Positions 52,275 through 60,840 of a stretch of DNA of 64,000 bases are shown piece by piece. Under the pieces are notes generated by a model. It searched no databases. It was given only the letters and a program-made list of their open reading frames with translations, and was not told the origin of the DNA. The stretch comes from JANRKF01 sp964519595. Lineage in GTDB: Bacteria > Pseudomonadota > Alphaproteobacteria > Rickettsiales > SXRF01. How positions within the stretch are numbered: the first letter of the stretch is position 1; each line of letters begins with the position of its first letter. The translations under genes and the position numbers were made by a program. The stretch lies in contig CAZFJN010000001.1 of NCBI GenBank assembly GCA_964519595.1, positions 1 to 64,000 on the forward strand. The letters run 5' to 3'.

Positions 52275-52400
52275 TAAAGAACAACACAGTATAATGTTGT
52301 TATATCTGCGTGTCATGCCAGCCTTCTTCGCCGCTTCGCTTTGGCGCAACAAGTCGCTGGCATGAGACGGAAACAGCCAATGTCGAGAGAAGATTGCTTT
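52275..52400. repeat. Composite palindromic repeat, copy F
   Basis: CAGTATAATGTTGTTATATC, then TGTCATGCCAGC and a distinct inner hairpin (CTTCGCCGCTTCGCTTTGGCG), closed by GCTGGCATGA, then GCCAATGTCGAGAGAAGATTG. The modules are those of copies D and E, but in a different order, so the element has been rearranged. It lies between the divergent pst operon and the fimbrial locus. Confidence 0.75.
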
Positions 52401-52541
52401 GAATGCAAAGGATGTTTTGTTTATCTGGCTTTTTTATTTATATGTCGACAATGTGGTGGCGAGTGTTTTTTCTCAATATATTTTCTCAATATATGTCTCA
52501 ATATATTGACAAAATGAACTGATATTATAAGTATATTGCTA

Positions 52542-53471
52542 ATGAATAGATTCTTTAGCACAATAATCAGCAATAGATTTTTCTTATCGTCAGTTACGGT
52601 ATTTATGCTGGCGAGCGCGTTTACTGTGGTTTTTGCGGTTTTTTCTGTGGAGATTATGGCGCAACCATATGCACAGAATTCAACAGCTGAAGGTACAAAA
52701 AATGAAGGTACAGTAAGCGCGCCACAGGAAATGATTACTGGCGGCGCTGGAGATTTGCTGGTTGCGCCAACCAGAGTGGTTTTTGAAGGACGCTCTCGTT
52801 CGGCAGAGATAATCCTTAATAATAAAGGCAGCAAAGAAGCCACTTATCGTATTTCTTTTACGCATTTACGTCTGGAAGCAGACGGTAATTACACTGAGCT
52901 TTCGCCGGAAGAAGCAAAGGCCGGACTTAAAATCGCCGATGATTTGCTGCGTTATTCGCCGCGGCAGGTTACTTTAAAGCCAGGCGAATCACAGATAATT
53001 AAGATGATGCTGCGTAAGCCGGAAGGGCTGGCAAATGGTGAATATGTTTCGCATCTGCTATTTCGCGCTGTTCCTGACATGGCAACTGGCGAGGATGTAG
53101 AAGCGGCAGGCACTTCTGGTGATAAAATATCAGTAAAGTTAATTCCTGTTTACGGCGTTTCTATTCCGATAATAGTTCGTAATGGTGAAACATCAGCCAG
53201 CGCGAAATTGCAGGATATCACCTTATATGAAAACACTCTGTCTCTTAACATTATTCGCAGCGGCAATAAATCGCTTTATGGCGATATAATAATAACTTCA
53301 GGAACTAATGAAGTGCTTGGACAATTGCGCGGAGTTGGCGTTTTTGCTTATAATGACCGCAGGCAGGTTTCAATTCCGGTGAGCAAGTCGGAAAAACCGC
53401 TGAAAATTGTCTACCGCGAGAGAGAAGAAGATGGTGGCGCGGTTATTGACAGAGCAGAAATTGCTCAGTGA
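52542..53471 (+). CDS. Fimbrial/pilus periplasmic chaperone (PapD-like)
   Basis: A periplasmic immunoglobulin-fold chaperone. A long signal region (about 1-40 from this start, with the hydrophobic stretch FFLSSVTVFMLASAFTVVFAV) is followed by LLVAPTRVVFEGRSRSAEIILNNKGS and YRISFTHLRL, the first Ig domain, and PRQVTLKPGESQIIKMMLRKPEGLANGEYVSHLLF, the edge-strand region that binds pilin subunits. The frame is open to a TTG at 52536; the ATG at 52542 is preferred. The order chaperone, pilin, usher marks a chaperone-usher locus. Repeats of TTTTCTCAATATAT lie in its leader. Confidence 0.85.
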   Translation: MNRFFSTIISNRFFLSSVTVFMLASAFTVVFAVFSVEIMAQPYAQNSTAEGTKNEGTVSAPQEMITGGAGDLLVAPTRVVFEGRSRSAEIILNNKGSKEATYRISFTHLRLEADGNYTELSPEEAKAGLKIADDLLRYSPRQVTLKPGESQIIKMMLRKPEGLANGEYVSHLLFRAVPDMATGEDVEAAGTSGDKISVKLIPVYGVSIPIIVRNGETSASAKLQDITLYENTLSLNIIRSGNKSLYGDIIITSGTNEVLGQLRGVGVFAYNDRRQVSIPVSKSEKPLKIVYREREEDGGAVIDRAEIAQ

Positions 53472-53597
53472 TTTTCCAATGGTTATTTTCCAATGGTTAT
53501 TTTCCAATAGTGATTTTTGAGTGATAATTTCTAACGATTATTCAGTAATTGCTCGGCAGAAGGCAAGTAAAAGTAAACAATTATTTTACAATTGCTA

Positions 53598-53625
53598 TTG
53601 ACAAATTAAAATTTCTTCCTATTAA
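53598..53625 (+). promoter_or_regulatory. Probable sigma-70 promoter of the DUF4402 pilin gene
   Basis: TTGACA (53598-53603), a 16-bp spacer and TATTAA (53620-53625) lie 118 bp upstream of the pilin ATG, suggesting a 5' untranslated region of about 110 bases. The perfect -35 box agrees with an abundant structural protein. Confidence 0.5.
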
Positions 53626-53743
53626 GAGAGGGCATTCTGATTTTCTTAAGATAAATTTTAAGTTATCACTTAGGATTTCTGCGGAAAAGAAGAGCAAATT
53701 ACTTAGCTAAGTATTAATTAAAAAACACAACGTGGAGTTAATC

Positions 53744-54217
53744 ATGACATCTTTTACTAAAATAACTGCAGCATTGCTTGCAGCTTCTGTTATCAGCACT
53801 GGCGCTGCACAAGCGGCTACAACTGCTGCTGGCCAAATCAACGCAACTGTAGTAGGACCTCTTTCTATCGTTCAAACTACTCCTCTGAGCTTTGGCTCTA
53901 TCTCTGTTGGCGCTTCTGGCGGTACAGTTACTAGCTTCGGAACAACCACTGGCGGAGTTGACTATTTAAGCGGCGCTACTCCTGCTTTGTTCACCGTAAC
54001 TGGAACTCCTAATTCAAACTTCAATCTAAAAGGACCTTCAGCGGTTAACATTTTTAAAGGCACTGATAAAATGGTTGCTTTCATAACTATCCCAGGCGTT
54101 TCTGTTTTCGACAGCACTGGCCGTCGTGAAGTTAACGTAACTGGCAAGCTGAATGTTGCCGGCAATCAACCTGCTGGTACTTACAGCGGAACTTACAATG
54201 TAAGCGTTCACTACTAG
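53744..54217 (+). CDS. DUF4402 family major pilin-like subunit
   Basis: A 157-aa exported protein: signal peptide ending in AAQA at about residue 24 (FTKITAALLAASVISTGAAQAA), then Thr/Gly/Ser-rich beta strands (GQINATVVGPLSIVQTTPLSFGSISVG ... GTYSGTYNVSVHY). The final Y and alternating hydrophobic C-terminal strand suit donor-strand assembly by the chaperone and usher encoded on either side. The frame is open to a GTG at 53732, but GGAG with a 7-base gap precedes the ATG at 53744. Codon use is more regular than in its neighbours, as in highly expressed genes. It is followed by a strong terminator. Confidence 0.85.
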   Translation: MTSFTKITAALLAASVISTGAAQAATTAAGQINATVVGPLSIVQTTPLSFGSISVGASGGTVTSFGTTTGGVDYLSGATPALFTVTGTPNSNFNLKGPSAVNIFKGTDKMVAFITIPGVSVFDSTGRREVNVTGKLNVAGNQPAGTYSGTYNVSVHY

Positions 54218-54310
54218 TATTAATAAATCGCCTTTTTGGCATTTGATTCTGTGCTGATCTGGCGGTTGATAATACAGCTATTACGCTTATATAATTGTAA
54301 TAGAAGAATA

Positions 54311-54339
54311 AATGGCGGCAGAAATGCCGCCATTTTTTT
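54311..54339 (+). terminator. Rho-independent terminator after the pilin gene
   Basis: A 9-bp GC-rich stem, ATGGCGGCA (54312-54320) and TGCCGCCAT (54325-54333), with a GAAA tetraloop and a run of seven T. It lies 94 bp after the pilin stop and separates pilin from usher transcription. Confidence 0.88.
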
Positions 54340-54388
54340 ATAATGCCAATTTGCCTACAAATGTACATTCGATATTGATGCCAGAGGT

Positions 54389-54426
54389 CAGAATACAGAT
54401 GTCAATTGCTTGACATCTGTATTCTG
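54389..54426. repeat. Perfect 16-bp hairpin
   Basis: CAGAATACAGATGTCA (54389-54404) and TGACATCTGTATTCTG (54411-54426) enclose a 6-base loop. There is no T tract. The sequence ATCTGTATTCTGGCATCC and the following GCCACGC/GCGTGGC words suggest a dispersed palindrome rather than a terminator. Confidence 0.65.
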
Positions 54427-54460
54427 GCATCCGACATCTGCGTGGCTAACGCCACGCTAT

Positions 54461-54532
54461 GTACAAATGTACAAATGTACAAATGTACAAATGTACAAAT
54501 GTACAAATGTACAAATGTACAAATGTACAAAT
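54461..54532. repeat. Nine-copy 8-bp tandem repeat upstream of the usher gene
   Basis: Nine perfect copies of GTACAAAT (72 bp). Each junction creates the palindrome TGTACA. The same unit is found singly or doubly before gltA (13323-13351), before exbD (44311-44344) and just upstream here (54356-54369). It is 248 bp before the usher start and downstream of the pilin terminator, so it is in or near the usher promoter region. The remaining 54533-54779 is AT-rich with no other gene. Confidence 0.95.
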
Positions 54533-54779
54533 GTTATTTTTCAATATGTTATGCTAAATGTCAATGGTTTTATTGAGATTTTTATAAATATTTTTAGCGG
54601 CCATTGATAAATAAATATCTTATAGTTAGAAGAGCTTATTGTTTTATTTCTTCTGAATTAATAATTATATTTTACTATATATTAATAAAATATTTTACAT
54701 TTATTAATATTTGCTATAGATTGCAGCAGGATAAATTTATCAGAATAATTTTAACTGCGCGGCATGAAAAAATAAAATA

Positions 54780-57700
54780 ATGGCAATTAAATATGAATCA
54801 ATCAGGCGGTTAATTATAGCAACTATCTGGATAGTTGCAGCGCTTCCTTCATATGCACAGGAAAATATTGAGAATAAAATTACTAATCAGGAAATTGCCA
54901 AGCAGGAAATTATTGATGATAATTCAGTAACCATTGACGAGCTTTTTTCTTCAGATCTTCAATCGCCGCAATATAGCGTAGTAACTCGCTCTGATGATGA
55001 TCTTGTTTTAGCGGAGCTACGAATTGATCGCACTGTTTTGCATGATGCTGTTGCCGGATATATCAGCAAGTCAGGGCTTGTTCTGCCGCTTTCACAAATA
55101 GCACAGCTTCTGGAATTCGCAATTAAGGTAAGTCCGCAGGAAGGTCAGGCGGAAGGTTGGATAATAAATCCGGAAAATAAATTCTCTCTTGATGTGGCGC
55201 GTTCTGAATATGTTTTGTCAGGAAAACGCGTAAATTTTCAGCCTGAGCAGATTGAGGTGTATAAAGACGATATTTACGTTAATATTGATTTGCTTGGCGA
55301 ATGGTTCGGCGTTGATTTTGATTTTTCTTACGCAACACAGTCAATTAACTTAACTCCGCATTCAGGAGTAAGGCTGCCAATTCAGGCGAAAACCGAACGC
55401 GCGCAGGCAAGGAGAATCCTTGAAAGGTCAAGCGGCAAAACCGCAGAAGGACCATTAGCTCGGCAGGAAATTCCTTATCAGCTGGCGAGTGCGCCATATA
55501 CTGACATCACATATACTGGCGGTTATGACAAAAGGGCTTATTCCGGATTACATAACAACGCCTCAGCGGTTGCTGATAATGATATGCTGTATATGCAAAG
55601 CCGTATTTACGCCGCCGCTGATGATTCGCAACAACTTACCGACTTGCGCTGGACTTTAAGCAGGCGCGATCCGGATGGAAAAATACTGCAATCAGACGAT
55701 AAGCTGAAAAATACCAGACTCGGCGAATTACTACACAAAAACAACATCACAGAAGTAAGCTTCGGCGATATAAGCACACAGCAACTACCGCTGACCGCCT
55801 TTAACCAGCAAGGACGCGGCGCGCTTATTTCCAATATTCCTTATGATCGTGCTACTCAATATGATCGCACCACGCTGCAAGGAGATTTGCAAGCCGGCTG
55901 GGAAGTGGAATTATATCGCAATGACGAGCTGTTGTCATTCCAGAGAGCTTCTGCCAATGGACGTTATGAATTTGTTGATGTACCGCTTATTTCCGGATTA
56001 AATATCATCAGGCTGGTTTTTTATGGTCCTTTTGGCGAAACACGCGAAGAAACGCAACGTTTTCTGGTTACTGCTGACCTTATAAAAAAAGGCGAATCAT
56101 TCTTCCGCGCTTCTGTAAGCCAGCAAAACACTAATAGTTTTGACGTATTAAGCCAGAATCAAATAACCAGCCTTTCCGGAGCAACGCCAACGCAGAGCGA
56201 AGCAGTAAAAGGAAAAGCTCGCGCCATGTTTGAACATGAATATGGTCTGCGCGATAATATATCGCTCTTTTCCAGCATCACGCACCTTACAACGCCTGAT
56301 GATATCGCCAGAAATTATGTCTCTGCCGGAATAGGCTCGACAATCGGCGGAACATATGGCCGCGTTGATCTGGCTCAGGATGTGGCAAATGGCGGAAATG
56401 CAGTCAAAATTCTTGCTCAGGATCAGATAAACGGCGTAAGCGTTTCTGCTGAACATCAGCAGTTTTTTAACTTTGTCAGTGAATTTACTGAATCAGCGAA
56501 TGATTCAGTAACGCGCCGCAGCACCGCCAGATCTGACAGTCCTTTGAATTTGCCATATTTGCCAAGCATGAATAACGGCGTTGATATTACTCAGGTTTTA
56601 TATGAATCTGACCGCGAGATAAACGAAGTTGGTTATCATCTTTCAACGGCAATTAATCGCCTCGCCGTTTCGCATAATCTTTCTTACCGCACTGACAGCT
56701 CGCCTTCCGCAATAACGGTTACCGGAATTGGCGGCGTGCCTTTTGTAATAAATACACGCGAAAAGCAAACACTCGGCGAACTTATTATGAGCTTTCCTTT
56801 CCGACGTTTTTTTATCAGAGGAAATGTGATTTATGCACTAACGCCAGAACAGCAAATACAAACTCTGTTCAGCGCGGCGGAATATAATTTATCTGAGCGC
56901 ACAAATCTTTTACTACAAACTGACAAGCAATTAATTGGCGATAAGCTTACCACTGTAACTTTAGGGCTTAACCGCAATTTCAACAAATTCCGCTTAGGCA
57001 GTAATATAAGCCATGATAATGAAGGAGAAACCACTGCCGGAGTCACTCTTTCCTTAAGCCTTGGCAAAGATCCGCGCAGCGGCAAATGGAGCGCTCATCC
57101 GGAATATAATTCCGGCAGCGGCATAGTTTTAGCGCGCGCTTATAATGACGCTAATAATGATAAAATTTTCAATGAAGGTGATGAAGCTCTTGAAAATGCC
57201 CGCTTCATGGTTAATCGCGGCAGTCGCAGCGATTATGTCGCAGACAGCAATGCAGTGGCAATATTGCGCGGCGTGCAAGCAGATACAAAGAGCAGCCTTA
57301 CTCTTGACAGCAGCAGCATTGACAACCCTTATCTGATGAGCAATCAGGCCGGAGTTGAAATTGTCGCTCGCCCTGGCGTTGTCGCAAAAATTGATATTCC
57401 GGTAAGCAGCAGCGGCGACGCGGAAGGAACAGTTCACATAATAACTCTCGAAGGAGAAAAAAAAGAAGCGGCAAAAGTCAGCATTCAGCTGTTAAATCAA
57501 CAAGGAGAAATATTGCGCGAAACTCAAACCAGCTTCGACGGTTATTATCTTATCAACGCCATTCCGGCCGGAAATTACATCTTGCGCGTCTCGCCTGAGC
57601 AAGCCGGCCGCCTTGGATTTATCGCGCCACCACCGCGCAATCTACAGATCAGCAACAGCGAAACTGACAGTCATGTCATTGATCTGGAAATAATCAGAGA

Positions 57701-57785
57701 GCCGGAAACTACTGTTCCTGCTCTTACCTTCAACAAAGAGCCGGAAATTCAAGAACTCGAAATTCAACAATCAGACATTCCTTAA
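54780..57785 (+). CDS. Outer-membrane fimbrial usher-like protein
   Basis: A 1001-aa outer-membrane protein that should receive chaperone-bound pilin and thread it outwards. Signal peptide to about residue 26 (ALPSYAQ). A periplasmic N-terminal domain includes DDIYVNIDLLGEWFGVDFDFSYATQSINL (about 160-188). A long beta-barrel region follows, with VDVPLISGLNIIRLVFYGPFGE (about 398-420) typical of ushers before their plug or barrel. The C-terminal part has an Asp-rich NDANNDKIFNEGDEAL loop and an Ig-like/carboxypeptidase-regulatory-like domain (SFDGYYLINAIPAGNYILRV). This is the extended, non-gamma type of usher; pilin partner inferred from context. Confidence 0.82.
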   Translation: MAIKYESIRRLIIATIWIVAALPSYAQENIENKITNQEIAKQEIIDDNSVTIDELFSSDLQSPQYSVVTRSDDDLVLAELRIDRTVLHDAVAGYISKSGLVLPLSQIAQLLEFAIKVSPQEGQAEGWIINPENKFSLDVARSEYVLSGKRVNFQPEQIEVYKDDIYVNIDLLGEWFGVDFDFSYATQSINLTPHSGVRLPIQAKTERAQARRILERSSGKTAEGPLARQEIPYQLASAPYTDITYTGGYDKRAYSGLHNNASAVADNDMLYMQSRIYAAADDSQQLTDLRWTLSRRDPDGKILQSDDKLKNTRLGELLHKNNITEVSFGDISTQQLPLTAFNQQGRGALISNIPYDRATQYDRTTLQGDLQAGWEVELYRNDELLSFQRASANGRYEFVDVPLISGLNIIRLVFYGPFGETREETQRFLVTADLIKKGESFFRASVSQQNTNSFDVLSQNQITSLSGATPTQSEAVKGKARAMFEHEYGLRDNISLFSSITHLTTPDDIARNYVSAGIGSTIGGTYGRVDLAQDVANGGNAVKILAQDQINGVSVSAEHQQFFNFVSEFTESANDSVTRRSTARSDSPLNLPYLPSMNNGVDITQVLYESDREINEVGYHLSTAINRLAVSHNLSYRTDSSPSAITVTGIGGVPFVINTREKQTLGELIMSFPFRRFFIRGNVIYALTPEQQIQTLFSAAEYNLSERTNLLLQTDKQLIGDKLTTVTLGLNRNFNKFRLGSNISHDNEGETTAGVTLSLSLGKDPRSGKWSAHPEYNSGSGIVLARAYNDANNDKIFNEGDEALENARFMVNRGSRSDYVADSNAVAILRGVQADTKSSLTLDSSSIDNPYLMSNQAGVEIVARPGVVAKIDIPVSSSGDAEGTVHIITLEGEKKEAAKVSIQLLNQQGEILRETQTSFDGYYLINAIPAGNYILRVSPEQAGRLGFIAPPPRNLQISNSETDSHVIDLEIIREPETTVPALTFNKEPEIQELEIQQSDIP

Positions 57786-57838
57786 CCATAAATTCAGCAA
57801 CCATAAATACAAGATATACATTCAAAAAAACCGCCAAT

Positions 57839-58942
57839 TCAGCCACTATAACAGACATTAACATGTCCCATTTTGCGGCCATTGCGAATTTCCTTTTTTC
57901 CGTATATGTGAATATGCGCTTTAGCTTGCTGACCTTCATATTCAGCTGATTTCCAGACAGATAAATCGCTAATGTCATCGCCGATAAGATTTGTCATGAC
58001 AATTTTCTTAAAAAGACGCTGCGGCTTAATTAGCTTCATTCCACAAACAGCCCTGATCGCCTGCTCAAACTGGCTGACATTGCAACCATCTAAGCTCCAA
58101 TGTCCGGAATTATGCGGACGAGGCGCCATTTCGTTGAGCAAAACCGCGCCTGTTGAAGTCACAAACATTTCAACCGCTAATAATCCAACCAACTGGAAAT
58201 GATCAGCAAGCGTAATTGCTATATTCTGTGCCTTATCAGCAATTTCCGCGCTAATAGAAGCCGGAACAGTGCTGCTATGTAAAATATGGTTTTTATGCAC
58301 ATTTTCAGCTGGCTCAAAACACATAATCTCGCCGGCAATATTACGCGCCACAATCACGGAAATTTCCTTCACAAACGGCACAAAACCTTCATATATATAT
58401 TCTATATATTTCGCACTATTTTCAGAGATATTCTCAGATTCCTGAAAAAAATCCGCATCTTTGCGCGCGCGAATCAGCCATTGTCCTTTGCCGTCATAAC
58501 CAAACATGCAGGTTTTTAAAATTCCAGGAATTCCAATAGAATCAAGCGCCTTATCAAGATCAGCGCGACTCTTAACCGCAGCGAAAGGAGCAGTTTCAAT
58601 GCCTAAAGATAAAGCCAATTGCTTTTCGCGCAGACGATGCTGCGATATTTCCAGAATATTCAATTGCGGATAAAATGGTGGAAATTGCGCCTCAGACAAT
58701 AGTTTCCGAAAAGGCGCAACTGGAATATTTTCAAATTCAAGAGTGATAACATCAACCAGACTGGCGAATTGCCGCAAAGCCTCAATGTCATTATAATCAG
58801 CCTTAGTATGAAACGTCGCGCTTGACGCCGCAACAGGATCAGCATCAGGCGCAAAAACATGTGTCTTGCAACCAAGATGATTAGCTGCATCTGCCAGCAT
58901 TTTGCCTAATTGCCCAGCGCCTAATATGCCTATTGTCTTCAT
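57839..58942 (-). CDS. purK: 5-(carboxyamino)imidazole ribonucleotide synthase
   Basis: ATP-grasp enzyme of purine synthesis that carboxylates AIR to N5-CAIR. IGILGAGQLGKMLADAA binds at the N-terminus; TLEFENIP, GIPGILKTCMFGYDGKGQ and VEMFVTSTGAVLLNEMAPRPHNSGHWS are PurK signatures. 367 aa is usual. It follows purE by 30 bp. Confidence 0.96.
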   Translation of the reverse strand: MKTIGILGAGQLGKMLADAANHLGCKTHVFAPDADPVAASSATFHTKADYNDIEALRQFASLVDVITLEFENIPVAPFRKLLSEAQFPPFYPQLNILEISQHRLREKQLALSLGIETAPFAAVKSRADLDKALDSIGIPGILKTCMFGYDGKGQWLIRARKDADFFQESENISENSAKYIEYIYEGFVPFVKEISVIVARNIAGEIMCFEPAENVHKNHILHSSTVPASISAEIADKAQNIAITLADHFQLVGLLAVEMFVTSTGAVLLNEMAPRPHNSGHWSLDGCNVSQFEQAIRAVCGMKLIKPQRLFKKIVMTNLIGDDISDLSVWKSAEYEGQQAKAHIHIYGKKEIRNGRKMGHVNVCYSG

Positions 58943-58972
58943 TGGCGATTTTTCTTCATTGACTATTTTTCA

Positions 58973-59587
58973 TTAGCTATGAGGATATTGTTTTACTGAA
59001 TCTGTTTGCTGAATACGCCAGCTATCGAGTTTTTTCAGTAGATTCTTATCTTCCAGCGCAAGAATCGCCGCCGCCATCAGCGCGGCATTTTTCGCTCCGG
59101 CCTCGCCAATTGCCAAGGTTGCCACAGGAATTCCTGCTGGCATTTGCGCTATGGACAGCAAACTGTCTAAACCTTTAAGCGCCTTGCTCTCTACCGGAAC
59201 GCCAAGAACTGGCAGGCTGGTCATACTGGCGATCATTCCGGGAAGATGCGCCGCCCCCCCTGCTCCGGCAATTATCACCTTAAAGCCCTTTTTACGCACG
59301 CTACTGGCAAATTCATAAAGACGCTGCGGCGTGCGATGCGCGGAAACAATCATTGATTCATGCGCTATTGCAAATTTTTCTAAAATAACCGCGCAATGCT
59401 GCATGGTTTCCCAGTCGGAATTGCTTCCCATTACAATGGCAACATCTTTGTAAGAAGCAGCTTTTGAAGCTTTGGCGTTTGAGGCTTTGGCTTTTGAAAT
59501 TTTATTGTTTGAAACTTTGGCTTCTAAAGCTCCTGATTTTAAGGCTTTGGCAGAATTTTTGGCAGAATTTTTGATTATCTTTTTCAT
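58973..59587 (-). CDS. purE: 5-(carboxyamino)imidazole ribonucleotide mutase
   Basis: Converts N5-CAIR to CAIR. VMGSNSDWETMQHC, VSAHRTPQRLYEF and AGAGGAAHLPGMIASMT form the active-site pattern of class I PurE. The core is about 160 aa; the first 45 residues are an extra Lys/Ala/Ser-rich segment with S-K-A and N-A-K-A repeats, encoded by a tandem DNA repeat. There is no later in-frame ATG before the conserved core, so the extension is probably translated. It is first in a purE-purK operon. Confidence 0.95.
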   Translation of the reverse strand: MKKIIKNSAKNSAKALKSGALEAKVSNNKISKAKASNAKASKAASYKDVAIVMGSNSDWETMQHCAVILEKFAIAHESMIVSAHRTPQRLYEFASSVRKKGFKVIIAGAGGAAHLPGMIASMTSLPVLGVPVESKALKGLDSLLSIAQMPAGIPVATLAIGEAGAKNAALMAAAILALEDKNLLKKLDSWRIQQTDSVKQYPHS

Positions 59588-59940
59588 TATGAATGACCTT
59601 AAAACCGTTGGAAAACATCACAAAAATCATCAGAATAGCAATTATAACAATTTATAATATTCGCTTATCATGACGATAATTTCCAGTCAATCTTTACCCT
59701 TGAATCTTAGTGAATTACAAATATCAGAAAATATCAATTCAATTATCTTGAACAACTGAAATCTTGAGCAATAATTTTGCACAATAATTTTCTGTATTTA
59801 TCGCCGCTAATCTGCTATAAAGGCGAGAATATCTTATTAAACGCCCTTATTAAACGCTATTTATCGCTCCTTATTAAACGCTATGCTATCGCTTATTACT
59901 ATACAGTTATGCACAATGTTATGAATAACCATGAATAGTT
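59588..59940. other. Divergent spacer between purE and the GGDEF gene
   Basis: No gene or RNA is recognised. CTTATTAAACGC(C/T) occurs three times between about 59834 and 59890, and GTTATGAA(C/T)A(A/G) words repeat just before the GGDEF start. Promoters for both flanking genes must lie here but cannot be placed with confidence. Confidence 0.5.
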
Positions 59941-60663
59941 ATGAACAATACAGCAGATAATTCCAAAAAATATAAGCCAGCGAGTGAATATAGCGCAAGC
60001 GATGACAAGGCTGTAAATATTCAGGAACGAATTTCCCTACTGGGAATTCCTGAAGCTGAAATGACTGAAAACGTTCGCATAGCAGTTTCAGCTCTGCTGG
60101 AAAAAATTGATGATATTAACAGCGATCTGGAAGTCACCAAGGAAAGCCTTGCTGATATGGAAAAGCTGGTTGATGTTGATTGCATAGCGCCTATTCCAAA
60201 TCGCCGCGCTTTCATGCGCCGCCTTAACTGGGCAATCAACATGTATCAACGCTACGGTCATCCTAGCTCGGTTTTATATCTTGATCTGAATGATTTTAAA
60301 CAGATAAACGATCAATATGGTCACTCAGTCGGCGATCTGACTATCAGGCACATCGCGCAATTACTCACCAGCGCAATGCGTGAATCAGATTTTCTGGCAC
60401 GCATTGGCGGTGATGAATTCGCAATCATCATGCATCACGCTTCACAACAGGCCGCGGAAAAACGCGTTCGCATAATTCTGGAGAAGCTAAAAGCAACGCC
60501 AATATATGTCGACGGCAAAACTATTCCAGTAAGCGCCTCATGCGGAGTTTATTCAATAAAAGAAGGAGATGACGCGGAAAAATGCCTCTCCGCTGCGGAT
60601 ATAGCAATGTATGACGATAAGCGCCGCAGCAAAAGCAACAAAACCAAAACAGCAGTTGCTTAA
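59941..60663 (+). CDS. Diguanylate cyclase (GGDEF domain)
   Basis: A 240-aa soluble protein. The C-terminal GGDEF domain (about 70-235) is intact: DLNDFKQINDQYGHSVGD, then RIGGDEFAIIM, so it should make c-di-GMP from two GTP. RESD, five residues before GGDEF, is a complete RxxD inhibitory site for product feedback. The N-terminal 60 residues contain a helical segment with no sensor domain I recognise. It is the likely c-di-GMP source relative to the degenerate EAL protein at 24852, although 34 kb away. Confidence 0.93.
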   Translation: MNNTADNSKKYKPASEYSASDDKAVNIQERISLLGIPEAEMTENVRIAVSALLEKIDDINSDLEVTKESLADMEKLVDVDCIAPIPNRRAFMRRLNWAINMYQRYGHPSSVLYLDLNDFKQINDQYGHSVGDLTIRHIAQLLTSAMRESDFLARIGGDEFAIIMHHASQQAAEKRVRIILEKLKATPIYVDGKTIPVSASCGVYSIKEGDDAEKCLSAADIAMYDDKRRSKSNKTKTAVA

Positions 60664-60840
60664 TCTGTAGATAATCAGCTTATAATCAGCTTATAATCAA
60701 CATGTACTTAAGCATGTACTTAAGCATGTAGTCATGCATACATTAAAACCACTATATTCAATAGTGCAAATTATCTATTGTAGAATATGAATTTTTTTGA
60801 TAAATTCTCATCTTCATTATCCTCTAACTGGTAGAGTTAT
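60664..60840. repeat. Spacer with repeats
   Basis: CAGCTTATAAT is duplicated at about 60676-60697, and CATGTACTTAAG is repeated with a third partial copy at about 60700-60731, forming overlapping inverted repeats around ACTTAAG. No terminator or gene is recognised. Confidence 0.5.

Noticed and set aside
52200..52300. Pho box upstream of pstC
   Set aside because: AGTACAA words repeat here, but I see no CTGTCAT-like direct repeats spaced as a Pho box. Regulation by phosphate is likely from the family but not shown.
54461..54532. CRISPR-like array
   Set aside because: The units are only 8 bp and directly adjacent, without spacers. The same holds for the 13-bp arrays at 7229 and 39043 and the 15-bp array at 31542.
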